25,879 nt of DNA from an uncultured Archangium sp. (GCA_946479335.1 CAMLFP010000026.1:1-25879), one strand, 5' to 3'; shown: positions 1 through 8,053, numbered from the stretch's first letter. The notes: generated from the letters alone by a model not told the origin. Translations and numbers: made by a program.

Positions 1-85
1 CGTACTCGCGCTCGACGGTGTTCAGCGCGGGCCCATCGCCGCGCACACACTTCGCGACGAGCTCGAGCTCCGCGTCGTTCGCCAT
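1..85 (-). CDS. 5' fragment of a sigma-70/ECF-like factor (runs off the window)
   Basis: Reading the minus strand from an ATG at 85 gives 28 open codons that run off the window edge. The visible peptide begins MANDAELELVAKCVRGDGPA and continues to a Val-Glu-Arg-Glu-Tyr. The pattern of an acidic start, ELVAKC, an RGD-like turn, Ala-Leu and an aromatic after a Glu-Arg helix resembles the first helix of ECF sigma factors (region 2). That family call is an inference from a very short peptide. No strong Shine-Dalgarno sequence is visible; a GAAGG lies rather far upstream. It is on the same strand as the kinase operon above it, 92 bases after that operon's last stop. Confidence 0.45.
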   Translation of the reverse strand, partial: MANDAELELVAKCVRGDGPALNTVEREY

Positions 86-112
86 CGACGTCGAGCGTGA
101 ACCTTCGGGGTC

Positions 113-161
113 GGCCTCTCAAGTGGTTTCCCCTGGAGAGGCCACAGCGCCGTCGGTGGCC
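113..161 (-). other. two overlapping, mutually exclusive hairpins downstream of the kinase operon
   Basis: In the 92-base gap between the hybrid kinase stop and the next minus-strand ATG there are two perfect inverted repeats. One pairs 140-145 (GGCCAC) with 156-161 (GTGGCC). The other pairs 113-120 (GGCCTCTC) with 136-143 (GAGAGGCC). They share bases 140-143, so an RNA can form only one at a time. No T-run follows, so a classical intrinsic terminator is not supported. It may be a terminator of another kind, an attenuator, or chance in GC-rich DNA. Confidence 0.35.
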
Positions 162-177
162 GTGAGCAGACGAACGC

Positions 178-1950
178 TCAGCGCCAGCGCGTCGGGGGAT
201 CGTCGGGGTAGAACCACTGCAACGCGGCAGGGTCGAACGGGCGGAGCAACCGCACCTCGCCGGTCAACGTCTCCTCGTCTCCGGCCCACACCAGCCGGTG
301 CTCGAGGGCCGGCAGCTCGTAGATGAGCGCACGCAGCTGCGCGCGGGGCATCGCGGCCACCACCACCGGGCGGCCACTCTCCAACACGGCGCGCAGGGCC
401 TCGACGTCGGGCGCCACGGGCGTCGCCGCGCGCGGTGCGCCCTCTGCGCCCGGCGCACCGAGCCACACCAACGGCACGAGGCTCGGCGTCGGCTCTCCGG
501 CGGCGTCGAACGAGAGCGTGAAGCAGGTCCCCTCCGGGCCGGAGTCGATGGTCATCGTCGCGTTGTGCTGCTTCACGATGGAGCGCGAGATGGCGAGGCC
601 CAGGCCCGTGCCCTTCCCCGAGGGCTTGGTGGTGAAGAACGGCTCGAAGATTCGCTCGTGGAGCGCCTGCGGGATGCCCGGGCCGGTGTCGCGAACCTGG
701 AGCACCGCGCGCCCATCAGCCCCGGTCATCGAGACCAGCGACAGCATGTGCCGCGGCCGGGACACCGTCTGCATCGCGTGCACGGCGTTGGTGATGAGGT
801 TCACCAGCACCTGCGTGATGCGCGTCGATGACCCCAGCACCAACGGGGTGGGCTGCAGGTGGAGCTCCACCGCCGCGCACTGGCGCCACAACGAGCGGGT
901 GAAGTTCAGCGCGCGCAGCAACGGCTCGCGGGGGTCGAGCTGCCTGACGGTCTCCAGTTGGGGCTGCGAGAGCAACCGGAGGTCACTGACGATGCGCGCC
1001 ACCCGCTGCGCGGCGTCGCGCGCCTCGGAGAGGTAGCGCCGGACATCGCCCTCCATCGACTCGTCGAGCGCCAGCTCGAGGTTCGCCAGCACCACCGAGA
1101 GCGGGTTGTTGAGCTCATGCGCGGTGCCCGCGGCCATGGTGCCCAGCGAGCTGAGGCGCTCGGCGAACTCGAGCTGCCTTCGCGCGGCGAGGAGGTCGGT
1201 CAGGTCGCGCAGCGCGACCACCACCCCGAACAGCGCGCCCCGCTGGCGCAGCGCCACGGCGGTCCCCACCATCGAACGCGGGCCCGACGGCGTGTCGAGG
1301 GAGCCATCGAGCGTGACCCGCTCCTGCTCGCGGGCCGCGGCCACGAGGTCACCGCCGTCTTTCCGCTGAATGGGGATGACGTCGGCCAGCGGTCGCTGCA
1401 GCAGCTCGCCGTCGCTGCGGCCCATGAGCCGGGTCGCGGCGTCGTTGACCGAGGTCACCACGCCGTGGAGGTCGGTGGTGACGATGAGCTCGTCGATGGC
1501 CGAGAGGGTGATGCGCAGCGCCTCCTCGCGGCGCCGCAGCGCCAGCTCCGCGTCACGGCGCGCGAGCGCGATGTTCACCACGTTCTGGAGGTCGACCTTC
1601 TTGAAGGGCTTGAGCAGGTAGCCCGCGGGGCTCGTGGCCTGGGCGCGCGCGATGGTCTTCGGGTCGCTGTTCGCGGTGAGGAACACCACCGCCGCGTCGT
1701 GCCTCGACCTGATGACATCCGCGGCCTCGATGCCGTCGCGCGCCCCCTGGATGCGGATGTCCATCAGCACCACGTCGGGGCGCTCACGGTCGGCCAGCGC
1801 GATCGCCTCCTCGGCGGTCGCCGCGACGCCGCGCACTTCGAGCCTGAACTCGCGCAGCGAACGCTCCAGGCTCAGCGCCAGGATCGCCTCGTCCTCGACG
1901 ATGACGACCGAATACAGCTTCTCCGCTGAGACTGCGGGCGCGGTGCTCAT
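178..1950 (-). CDS. hybrid response regulator-histidine kinase (REC-PAS-HisKA-HATPase)
   Basis: A 590-residue cytoplasmic signalling protein with no membrane segment. Residues about 13-131 form a receiver domain with an acidic pair at E19/D20, phosphoacceptor D64 (VVLMDIRI), T92 and K114 (LLKPFKK). A PAS domain spans about 145-255. The HisKA H-box has H278 in GTAHELNNP. The ATPase has the N-box (N388), G1 DTGPGIP (421-427), F-box FEPFFTTK and G2 GKGTGLGL (446-452), so all kinase motifs are intact. The last 100 residues are an extra segment of unknown function that ends in a KPF-like LLRPFDP. I chose the ATG at 1950 because it overlaps the stop of the upstream kinase as ATGA and follows a good AGGAAGG ribosome site; a longer reading would start inside that gene. 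It probably receives phosphate from the coupled kinase. No DNA-binding output domain is present. Confidence 0.93.
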   Translation of the reverse strand: MSTAPAVSAEKLYSVVIVEDEAILALSLERSLREFRLEVRGVAATAEEAIALADRERPDVVLMDIRIQGARDGIEAADVIRSRHDAAVVFLTANSDPKTIARAQATSPAGYLLKPFKKVDLQNVVNIALARRDAELALRRREEALRITLSAIDELIVTTDLHGVVTSVNDAATRLMGRSDGELLQRPLADVIPIQRKDGGDLVAAAREQERVTLDGSLDTPSGPRSMVGTAVALRQRGALFGVVVALRDLTDLLAARRQLEFAERLSSLGTMAAGTAHELNNPLSVVLANLELALDESMEGDVRRYLSEARDAAQRVARIVSDLRLLSQPQLETVRQLDPREPLLRALNFTRSLWRQCAAVELHLQPTPLVLGSSTRITQVLVNLITNAVHAMQTVSRPRHMLSLVSMTGADGRAVLQVRDTGPGIPQALHERIFEPFFTTKPSGKGTGLGLAISRSIVKQHNATMTIDSGPEGTCFTLSFDAAGEPTPSLVPLVWLGAPGAEGAPRAATPVAPDVEALRAVLESGRPVVVAAMPRAQLRALIYELPALEHRLVWAGDEETLTGEVRLLRPFDPAALQWFYPDDPPTRWR

Positions 1951-3302
1951 GAACCACCTTCCTCGAAGCTGAGGCACACCCGGGCTCCGCCTTCGTTGTG
2001 AAAAGACAGAGTGCCCCGCAACTGCCGCGCCAGGGCCTGGAGGAGATCGAGGCCGATGTGCCCGGGCATCGGGGTCTGCCCTTCGGGAATGCCTACGCCG
2101 TCGTCGCGCACCTCCATCGTGACCCGCGAGCCTTCACGCTGCGCCCGCACCACGATGGTGCCCCCACGCCCCTCGGGGAAGGCATATTTGTACGCGTTGA
2201 TGATCAGCTCGTTGATCATCAACCCGCAGGGGATCGCGGTGTCGAGCGGCAGCGTGAACGCCACTGGCGCCTCCACCGTGAGCGACACGCCCGGCCGCGC
2301 CCAGCTCTGCGCCATCTGCTCGACGAGCGACTCCAGGTAGTCGCTCACGTCAATGCGCGCGAAGGTGTCTGACTGGTAGAGCTTCTCGTGCACCAGCCCG
2401 ATGCTCTGCACGCGCTCGCGGCACTGCGCGAGGCTGTCGGGCCGCGGAGAGGCGGCCGCGAGGTCGAGCAGGCTCGCGATGAGCTGGAGGTTGTTCTTCG
2501 CGCGGTGGTGCAGCTCCTTGAGCAGCACCTCCTTCTCGTGCAGCGAGTTCTGCAGCGCCACCTTCGACTGCTGCCGCTCGGTGATGTCGACGATGGAGCT
2601 CAAGACGAAGTAGCCGTCGCGCAGCCGCAGCGGCGAGAGGCCGATCTCCACCGGCACCTCGCGGCCGTCGCGGCGCAGACCGAAGAGCTCGCGCCCGAAC
2701 CCCATCGGCCTCGTCGCCGGGCTCTTGAAGAACGCGTCGCGGTTCGCGCCGTGACCGGCCCGGAACCGCTTGGGGAGCAACCGGTCGACGCTCTGCCCGA
2801 CGAGCTCTGCGCGCGGGTAGCCGAAGATCTGTTCGATCTGCGCGTTGACCATCACGATGGCGCCGTGCTCGTCGACCAGCATCATCCCGTGAGGGAGGGC
2901 CTCGAACGACAGGCGGAATTGCTCTTCGTTTCGCTTCCGCTCCGTGAGGTCGACGACCGACGCGAGAATGCAGAGCTCGCTGCCGGCCTTGAGCGGCGTC
3001 AACCCGATCTCCACGGGGATCTTCCGGCCGTCGCGGTGGCGCCCATACAGGTCGCGGCCAGCGCCCATCGGCCGCTCCTCGGGCTGCGCCCCGTACGCGT
3101 CGCGCGCGGCCCGGTGCTTCGCGGCGTCGACCCCGTCAATCAACAGCTCCACCGGTTTGCCGAGCAGCTCGCGGCGGCTGTACCCGAACAGGCGCTCGAG
3201 CTGCCGGTTCGTCGCCACGACGGCGCCTTCGCGATCGACGACGATCATGCCCACCGGCGCGGCATCAAACGTCTCTTCGAATGACACCTTCGGCCCGTCC
3301 AT
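1947..3302 (-). CDS. PAS-PAS sensor histidine kinase of the HisKA_2 type
   Basis: A 451-residue soluble sensor kinase. Two PAS domains lie in tandem (about 6-122 and 129-243). They look like an internal duplication: both contain FGY, a GxxRDLxG/GRELFG stretch, RDGRxxPVEIGLxPL and end in VDxTER. The dimerisation domain is HisKA_2 (LKELHHRAKNNLQLIASLL; phosphohistidine H265 or H266). The ATPase has an N-box around N364/N369 (MINELIINAYKYAFP), G1 DDGVGIP (400-406) and a GHIGLDLL G2 region. This kinase class is often paired with stand-alone receivers or hybrid proteins. The start at 3302 follows GGGAGGG at good spacing; an upstream in-frame ATG would add 27 low-quality residues and has no such site. 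Its stop overlaps the start of the downstream hybrid kinase by four bases (ATGA), indicating translational coupling. The signal sensed cannot be read from sequence. Confidence 0.93.
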   Translation of the reverse strand: MDGPKVSFEETFDAAPVGMIVVDREGAVVATNRQLERLFGYSRRELLGKPVELLIDGVDAAKHRAARDAYGAQPEERPMGAGRDLYGRHRDGRKIPVEIGLTPLKAGSELCILASVVDLTERKRNEEQFRLSFEALPHGMMLVDEHGAIVMVNAQIEQIFGYPRAELVGQSVDRLLPKRFRAGHGANRDAFFKSPATRPMGFGRELFGLRRDGREVPVEIGLSPLRLRDGYFVLSSIVDITERQQSKVALQNSLHEKEVLLKELHHRAKNNLQLIASLLDLAAASPRPDSLAQCRERVQSIGLVHEKLYQSDTFARIDVSDYLESLVEQMAQSWARPGVSLTVEAPVAFTLPLDTAIPCGLMINELIINAYKYAFPEGRGGTIVVRAQREGSRVTMEVRDDGVGIPEGQTPMPGHIGLDLLQALARQLRGTLSFHNEGGARVCLSFEEGGS

Positions 3303-3331
3303 CACCCTCCCCTGCGTAGAAGTGCCCGCGA

Positions 3332-3360
3332 AGTATCGACGAGCCTCTGCGCTCGAACAA
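3332..3360 (-). promoter_or_regulatory. candidate sigma-70-like promoter of the kinase operon
   Basis: On the minus strand TTGTTC (3360-3355) is followed after 17 bases by GATACT (3337-3332). Transcription would start near 3325, leaving a leader of about 23 bases with the GGGAGGG ribosome site. The -35 match is weak (TTG only), the -10 match moderate. Confidence 0.35.
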
Positions 3361-3447
3361 CGCACAGGACGGCATGTGTTCAACGGGCAACGCTCAAGCG
3401 GTGCGAGTCGAGACCGGTAATTTCTGGCCCTCCGCGCTGCTTGCCTT

Positions 3448-3464
3448 CACGCAGTTGCTGCGTG
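3448..3464. repeat. 17-bp perfect inverted repeat in a divergent intergenic region
   Basis: CACGCAG-TTG-CTGCGTG has seven-base arms around a three-base centre. It lies in the 265-base gap between the divergently read kinase operon (start 3302) and beta-helix lipoprotein gene (start 3568), about 105 bases before the latter. Position and symmetry suit a dimeric regulator site or a small hairpin. I found no convincing promoter for the plus-strand gene, and nothing else in this gap. Confidence 0.4.
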
Positions 3465-3567
3465 CGGGAGTCGCTGCACGCAAGCGCTGCGGACGCGCTG
3501 ACGATGGCTCCGAGCGCGCGGCCGTTGGCGACCTCCATGCATAGCCACGCCGCGGAGGGAGTTCTCT

Positions 3568-5304
3568 ATGCATCGTCTGCATCCTGCCGCCGTGTCGTCG
3601 TTGGCCGTCTTCGCCTTCTTCTCCTGTGGGCCGCCGCAGTCGACCAACGACGGCGGGCCCGAGGTGTGCGTCGCGTTCCCCGAGCGCATCGACGCGAACT
3701 ACACGGTGGAGAAGGGCTGCTGGCTGGTGCTGAAGACGCCGGTCATCGCCGCCGCCGTCACCGTCACCATGAAGCCCGGCGCGAAGCTGGTCTTCTCCGA
3801 GGGCACCCGGCTGGCCTTCTCCGCGGAGCAGGTGCTCGACGCGCAGGGCACGCAGAGCGAGCCCATCCTCCTCACCGGTGCGACGCCCACCCGCGGCTTC
3901 TGGAAGGGCGTGCTCTTCGACGGCACCTCCCAGGCCAGCACGCTGGCGTGGGTCACCGTGGAGTACGCGGGCGACACCACCGCTGACGCCGCCGCGGCCA
4001 ACGTGAAGCTCACCGCCGACAGCCGCGGCGTGCGCGTGGGCTTCTCGCACGTCACCCTGCGCGAGAGTCAGGGCTACGGCCTGTGGCTCGCCGGCAGCGC
4101 GGTGCTGCCCACCTTCGAGGCCAACACCCTGACCGCCAACGCCCTGGGGCCCATCAACCTCGACGCGGACACCGTCGGGGCGCTCGACGCGGCCTCCAGC
4201 TTCACCGGCAACGACGTGGCGGAGATCACCGTGCGCAGCTACCGGCTCACCAACTCCGCGACGTGGCTCGACCACGGCGTGCCGTACCACCTCACCGCCG
4301 ACTTCGCGTCGATCGGCTCCGCGCAGCTGACCCTCGCCGCGGGCGTGAAGCTCATCTTCCCGCCGGAGGGCGCGTTCACCATCTCCGGTGACGCCGCGGC
4401 GCTCGTCACCCAGGGCACCGCGACGAAGCCGGTGGTGTTGACCGGCGAGACTGCCACCCGCGGCGCGTGGGAGGGCCTGGTGTTCGACGGCAGCAACAAC
4501 ACCGTCAACGCGCTCCACTACACCCGCATCGAGTACGGCGGGAACACCTCCAGCGACAGCAAGGCGGCGGGGCTCAACATCCGCTCCGACAGCAGCGGCG
4601 TGCAGGTGGCGCTCGACCACGTGACGGTCGCCGAGAGCCAGGGCTACGGCCTGCGCGCCGGCCTGTACGCGGTGCTCCCCGGCACCCACTCCAGCACCTT
4701 CACCGCCAACACCCTGGGCGCGGCGCTCATCGACACCAACGCCGTGCACCAGCTGGGGCCCGACTCGCTCTTCACCGGCAACGACGTCGACCGCATCTTC
4801 CTCGAGGGCACCTGGGTCAACGAGAGCGTGGCGTGGCGCAACCTCGGCGTGCCGCTGACCTTCACCAGTGTGTCGATTCAGCCCAAGAAGGTGCTGACGC
4901 TGGCCGCGGGTGTGGTGCTGCAGATGGGGCCCCAGAGCCGCATCGACGTCAGCGGTGACGCCGCCGGCTTCCACGCAGCGGGCACCGCGACCGCGCCGGT
5001 GGTCATCACCGGCACCGCGCAGACCAACGGCTCGTGGGACGGCCTCGACTTCGACACCACCCTCAACGCGGAGAACATCCTCAACTACTGCATCGTCGAG
5101 TACGGCGGTGGCGGGAGCCGCTTCGGGTGGCACGCGATGATCAACTCGCACTCCGACAGCCACGGCGTGCAGGTCTCGGTGACCAACAGCACCATCCGCC
5201 ACAGCGCGTCGTGGGGCGTGTACTTCAACGCCGCGCAGACCGGCGACGTCAGCGGCAACAGCTACACCGACAACGCGTCGGGCGACTACTTCCACGAGCC
5301 GTGA
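3568..5304 (+). CDS. triple-repeat right-handed beta-helix lipoprotein
   Basis: A 578-residue predicted secreted protein. The N-terminus (about 1-20) is hydrophobic and ends FAFFSC, a loose lipobox with C20 as lipidation site, followed by a flexible DGG stretch. The rest is built of three long repeats of about 188 residues, starting near 68, 256 and 445; the third is shortened. Each repeat carries a PGAK/AAGV-x-L entry strand, GT-x-x-x-P-V-x-L/I-TG, a W-x-G-L-x-F-D, a VEYGG/IEYGG turn and an SxGVxV strand. The first two also share ESQGYGL and FTGND. Rungs of this kind are typical of pectate-lyase-like or parallel-beta-helix surface proteins; no catalytic residues are recognisable. The start has GGAGGG seven bases upstream. 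The next lipoprotein gene begins 12 bases after the stop, so the two are probably co-transcribed. Surface binding or structure is the likely role (inference). Confidence 0.85.
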   Translation: MHRLHPAAVSSLAVFAFFSCGPPQSTNDGGPEVCVAFPERIDANYTVEKGCWLVLKTPVIAAAVTVTMKPGAKLVFSEGTRLAFSAEQVLDAQGTQSEPILLTGATPTRGFWKGVLFDGTSQASTLAWVTVEYAGDTTADAAAANVKLTADSRGVRVGFSHVTLRESQGYGLWLAGSAVLPTFEANTLTANALGPINLDADTVGALDAASSFTGNDVAEITVRSYRLTNSATWLDHGVPYHLTADFASIGSAQLTLAAGVKLIFPPEGAFTISGDAAALVTQGTATKPVVLTGETATRGAWEGLVFDGSNNTVNALHYTRIEYGGNTSSDSKAAGLNIRSDSSGVQVALDHVTVAESQGYGLRAGLYAVLPGTHSSTFTANTLGAALIDTNAVHQLGPDSLFTGNDVDRIFLEGTWVNESVAWRNLGVPLTFTSVSIQPKKVLTLAAGVVLQMGPQSRIDVSGDAAGFHAAGTATAPVVITGTAQTNGSWDGLDFDTTLNAENILNYCIVEYGGGGSRFGWHAMINSHSDSHGVQVSVTNSTIRHSASWGVYFNAAQTGDVSGNSYTDNASGDYFHEP

Positions 5305-5316
5305 GAGGGTCGCGCC

Positions 5317-6171
5317 ATGCGGCGCCTCGCGTGGCTGACGTGCGTGGTCTTCAGCGGCTGTGTCACCGCCGGCGCGGTGCTCGACGACACCAGCCGCGAG
5401 ACGCTGCTGTTCGGCGAAATCCCCGAGGGGCCGTGGCGCGAGGTCTCCGCGCCCGGCTTCACGCTCGTCTCCGACGTGAGCGCCGAGCAACTGCAGGAAG
5501 CGGCGCAGACCATCGCCCAGGCCCAGACCGCGGTGGGCGCCATGCTCGCCACGCCACGCGACCCGCGCGTGGTGCACGTGGTGCTCTACGCCAGCCGCTT
5601 CGACTTCGAGGCGGTGCACGGCAAGGTCGACTCGGAGCTCATCGGCGACACGCTCTTCGTCTGCCGCCCGCTGCACGAGTGGCTGGTGCTCGACGCCTTC
5701 GCGCAGGTGCGCATCAGGGACGCCCTGCCCTACCGGCCGCACTGGCTCGGCATCGGCCTCGCGGCAGACCTCTCCACGTTGCGCTGGAAGACGCGCAACC
5801 TCGTGCAGGCCGGGTTGCCGAACCCGCAGATGTACGCGGCGTACCTCGGCACGCGCTCCGTCGACGTGCGGCAGCTCCACACCTGGTTCGGTGGAGATGA
5901 CCCGCACTCCGCGCTCTCGGGCTTGAGCTGGGCGCTGGTGCGGTGGGCGGCGACCGACGAGCCGAAGCGCTTCGCGACCTACCTCCGGCTCCTCGCGGAG
6001 GGCGACGCGCAGCGGGCGTGGGCCGAGACCTTCGCGCCGCTCGCCTCACACCTCGACCGCGACGTGTACCGCTTCATCATTCAAGGGCGCTTCGCGTCGA
6101 CGCTGCACCCGGTGCCCGACGCGCCGCACGTCGACGCGGTGGTGCGCGTCGTTCAACCGCCGGCGCCGTAG
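5317..6171 (+). CDS. lipoprotein resembling a degenerate gluzincin (DUF1570-like) peptidase
   Basis: A 284-residue predicted lipoprotein: a short signal peptide ends in VFSGC (C15). The section from about residue 45 (PGFTLVSDVSAEQLQEAAQT) resembles the start of DUF1570/peptidase MA-like proteins, and PHWLGIGLAADL (141-152) resembles the PxWLxEGLA segment after their zinc site. The zinc-binding HExxH is not intact. The nearest match is HEWLV at 120-124, where the second His is Val, and the Glu of EGLA is replaced by Ile. If the family call is right, this is a catalytically dead relative. It follows the beta-helix lipoprotein by 12 bases, so the two may act together at the outer membrane. Its last 19 bases overlap the 3' end of the convergent HD hydrolase gene. 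The family call is tentative; the gene itself is solid. Confidence 0.8.
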   Translation: MRRLAWLTCVVFSGCVTAGAVLDDTSRETLLFGEIPEGPWREVSAPGFTLVSDVSAEQLQEAAQTIAQAQTAVGAMLATPRDPRVVHVVLYASRFDFEAVHGKVDSELIGDTLFVCRPLHEWLVLDAFAQVRIRDALPYRPHWLGIGLAADLSTLRWKTRNLVQAGLPNPQMYAAYLGTRSVDVRQLHTWFGGDDPHSALSGLSWALVRWAATDEPKRFATYLRLLAEGDAQRAWAETFAPLASHLDRDVYRFIIQGRFASTLHPVPDAPHVDAVVRVVQPPAP

Positions 6172-6683
6172 CGCGCGAGCTTCTCGGCCAGCCGCGCGGC
6201 GAGCCCGGCGTGCGCTTCATGGAGCGCGTCGTAGATGGTCTGCGCCTCGGCGCGGTACTCGGCGACCTTCTCCTTCGACCACTCGCCCGGCGGCGGCTCG
6301 AGGTTGGTGATGCGGTCGGCCAGCTTCACCATCCACACCTCGCGCGGCTGGAGCCGGATGCGCCGGAGCGCGTCGGCCATGCGCTCGTGGCGCGGCACCG
6401 CGGCGTCCTTGGTGAGCGCCTGCACGCCGTCGGCGACGCGCGCGCCGAACTCCGCGACGAGCTCCGCGTGCGTCGCGCCGGTGTCTTCCATCGTGTCGTG
6501 GAGCAGCGCGCACTGCATCGCGAAGTCGACGTCGAACGAGCCATCGGCGACGCGCAGCAGCTCGGTGGCGACCTTCACCACGTGCACCACGTAGGGTGCG
6601 CGGAGGCCCTTGGTCTTCTGTTCGCCGTGCGCGCGCGCCGCGAAGTCGAGGGTGCGCTTGAGGAGATCCTGGTCCCAGCTCAT
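6153..6683 (-). CDS. MESH1/SpoT-type HD-domain nucleotide hydrolase
   Basis: A 176-residue stand-alone HD-domain protein, close to the usual length of small alarmone hydrolases (MESH1-like, about 180). The metal-binding and catalytic residues are all present at family-like spacing: H34 (YVVHVVKVA), H62-D63, E66-D67 (LLHDTMEDT), D123 and N127 (VKLADRITNL). SpoT/MESH1 enzymes remove the 3'-pyrophosphate of (p)ppGpp using Mn2+; human MESH1 has also been reported to dephosphorylate NADPH. No synthetase, TGS or ACT domain is attached. The ATG at 6683 overlaps the stop of sthA as ATGA, so translation is coupled to a transhydrogenase. That context makes a nicotinamide-nucleotide substrate worth considering (inference). 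The 3' end overlaps the convergent lipoprotein gene by 19 bases. Confidence 0.9.
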   Translation of the reverse strand: MSWDQDLLKRTLDFAARAHGEQKTKGLRAPYVVHVVKVATELLRVADGSFDVDFAMQCALLHDTMEDTGATHAELVAEFGARVADGVQALTKDAAVPRHERMADALRRIRLQPREVWMVKLADRITNLEPPPGEWSKEKVAEYRAEAQTIYDALHEAHAGLAARLAEKLARYGAGG

Positions 6684-8053
6684 GGGGTGCCCTTGTCCTG
6701 CAGCGCGGCGTAGGTCGCGTATTTGTACGCGTCAGACAGCGTCGGGTAGTTGAAGCACGCCTCGATGAACAAGCTGGCGGTGGCGCCCGACAGCATCGCG
6801 GTGAGCCCGATGTGAATCAGCTCGGTCGCGCCTTCGCCGATGACGTGCACGCCGAGCAGCTTCAGGTCGTCGCGGCGGAAGAGGAGCTTCAACTTCCCCG
6901 TCTCGCCGATCATCGCGCCGCGCGCGTTCTGCGAGAGGTCGGCGACGCCCTTCACGTAGTCGACCTTCGCGGCGCGCAGCGACTCCTCGGTCTCGCCGCA
7001 CATCGACACCTCGGGGATGGTGAAGATGCCGTAGGGGAACAGCGGCGCGACCTTCGTCTTGTATTTGAGGTCGAAGAAGTCGACGACGGCGACGCGGGCC
7101 TGCTCCATCGACGTCGAGGCGAGCGCGGGAAAGCCGATGACGTCACCGACCGCGGCGATGTGCGGCACCTTCGTGCGGAAGCGCGCGTCGACCTCGAGCT
7201 GCCCACGCTTGCCCGCGACGAGCCCGGCGTTCTCCAGCGCCAGCGCGTCGGTGTTCGCGGAGCGCCCCGCGCAGATGAGCGTGGCATCGACGGTGAGCCG
7301 CTCGCCGTTCGAGAGCGTCAGACACACCGCCGACGACGGCGCCTCGCAGGTGGAGACCTGGGTGTTGAACACGAAGCAGATGCCGAGCGCCTCCATGCGC
7401 TGCTGGAGCGCCGCGCGGAACTCCGCGTCGAGGAAGCCGAGCAGCTCGCCGCGCGACTCGATGAGCGTCACCTTCACGCCGAGCGTCGCGAAGAGGCACG
7501 CGTACTCGCAGCCGATGACACCCGCGCCGACGATGGCCATGGTCTTCGGCAGCGCGTTGACGCGCACAATCTCATCGGAGTCGTAGACGTTCGGGTGCTC
7601 GAACGGAAAACCCGGCGGGCGATGGGGGCGGCTGCCGGTCGCGATGAGCACGTGGGCGCCCCGCACCTGCTCGTCACCCACCGCGACGGTGTGCGCGTCG
7701 ACGAACTTCGCCGCGCCGTGCAGCACCGTGACGCCGTGGCGCTCGAGGTTGCGCGACATGCGCGCGCGCTCGTCGTGGGTCACGCCCTCGAGGCGGTGGA
7801 GCAGCTCGGCGACCGTGGCCTCACGACCGAGCGCCATGTCGACGCCGTGCAGCCCGCGCTGCCTGAAGCCGGAGAGGTGCAGCGCCGTCTCGCGCAGCGT
7901 CTTCGAGGGCAGCGTGCCGGTGTTGACCATCGCGCCGCCGAGGTGCGGCTCCTTCTCGATGAGCGCCACCTTCTTGCCGAAGTACGCGGCTTGCACTGCG
8001 CCCTTCTCACCCGCCGCGCCTCCGCCGATGACCACCAGGTCGAACTCGCGCAT
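6680..8053 (-). CDS. sthA: soluble (Si-specific) NAD(P)+ transhydrogenase
   Basis: A 457-residue flavoprotein of the pyridine-nucleotide disulfide oxidoreductase family. It has an N-terminal FAD-binding GGGAAGEKGA, a second nucleotide-binding motif VGAGVIGCEYA in the middle, the FAD motif near AAVGDVIGFP, and a C-terminal dimerisation domain. What separates it from lipoamide dehydrogenase and glutathione reductase is the loss of both redox cysteines: the CxxxxC region reads GGAMVNTGTLPSK (Met42, Thr47). The C-terminal active-site His is also replaced (FNYPTLSDAYKYA), as in SthA. SthA moves reducing equivalents between NADPH and NAD+ in the cytosol. It lies 62 bases after the expansin gene and overlaps the HD hydrolase by four bases. 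No strong ribosome site precedes the ATG. Confidence 0.92.
   Translation of the reverse strand: MREFDLVVIGGGAAGEKGAVQAAYFGKKVALIEKEPHLGGAMVNTGTLPSKTLRETALHLSGFRQRGLHGVDMALGREATVAELLHRLEGVTHDERARMSRNLERHGVTVLHGAAKFVDAHTVAVGDEQVRGAHVLIATGSRPHRPPGFPFEHPNVYDSDEIVRVNALPKTMAIVGAGVIGCEYACLFATLGVKVTLIESRGELLGFLDAEFRAALQQRMEALGICFVFNTQVSTCEAPSSAVCLTLSNGERLTVDATLICAGRSANTDALALENAGLVAGKRGQLEVDARFRTKVPHIAAVGDVIGFPALASTSMEQARVAVVDFFDLKYKTKVAPLFPYGIFTIPEVSMCGETEESLRAAKVDYVKGVADLSQNARGAMIGETGKLKLLFRRDDLKLLGVHVIGEGATELIHIGLTAMLSGATASLFIEACFNYPTLSDAYKYATYAALQDKGTP

Noticed and set aside
3394..5907. 837-residue open frame on the minus strand opposite the beta-helix gene
   Set aside because: The translation is dominated by Arg, Val, His, Gly and Ala with no motif. 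It is the antisense of two well-supported plus-strand genes and arises from their G/C-ending codons.
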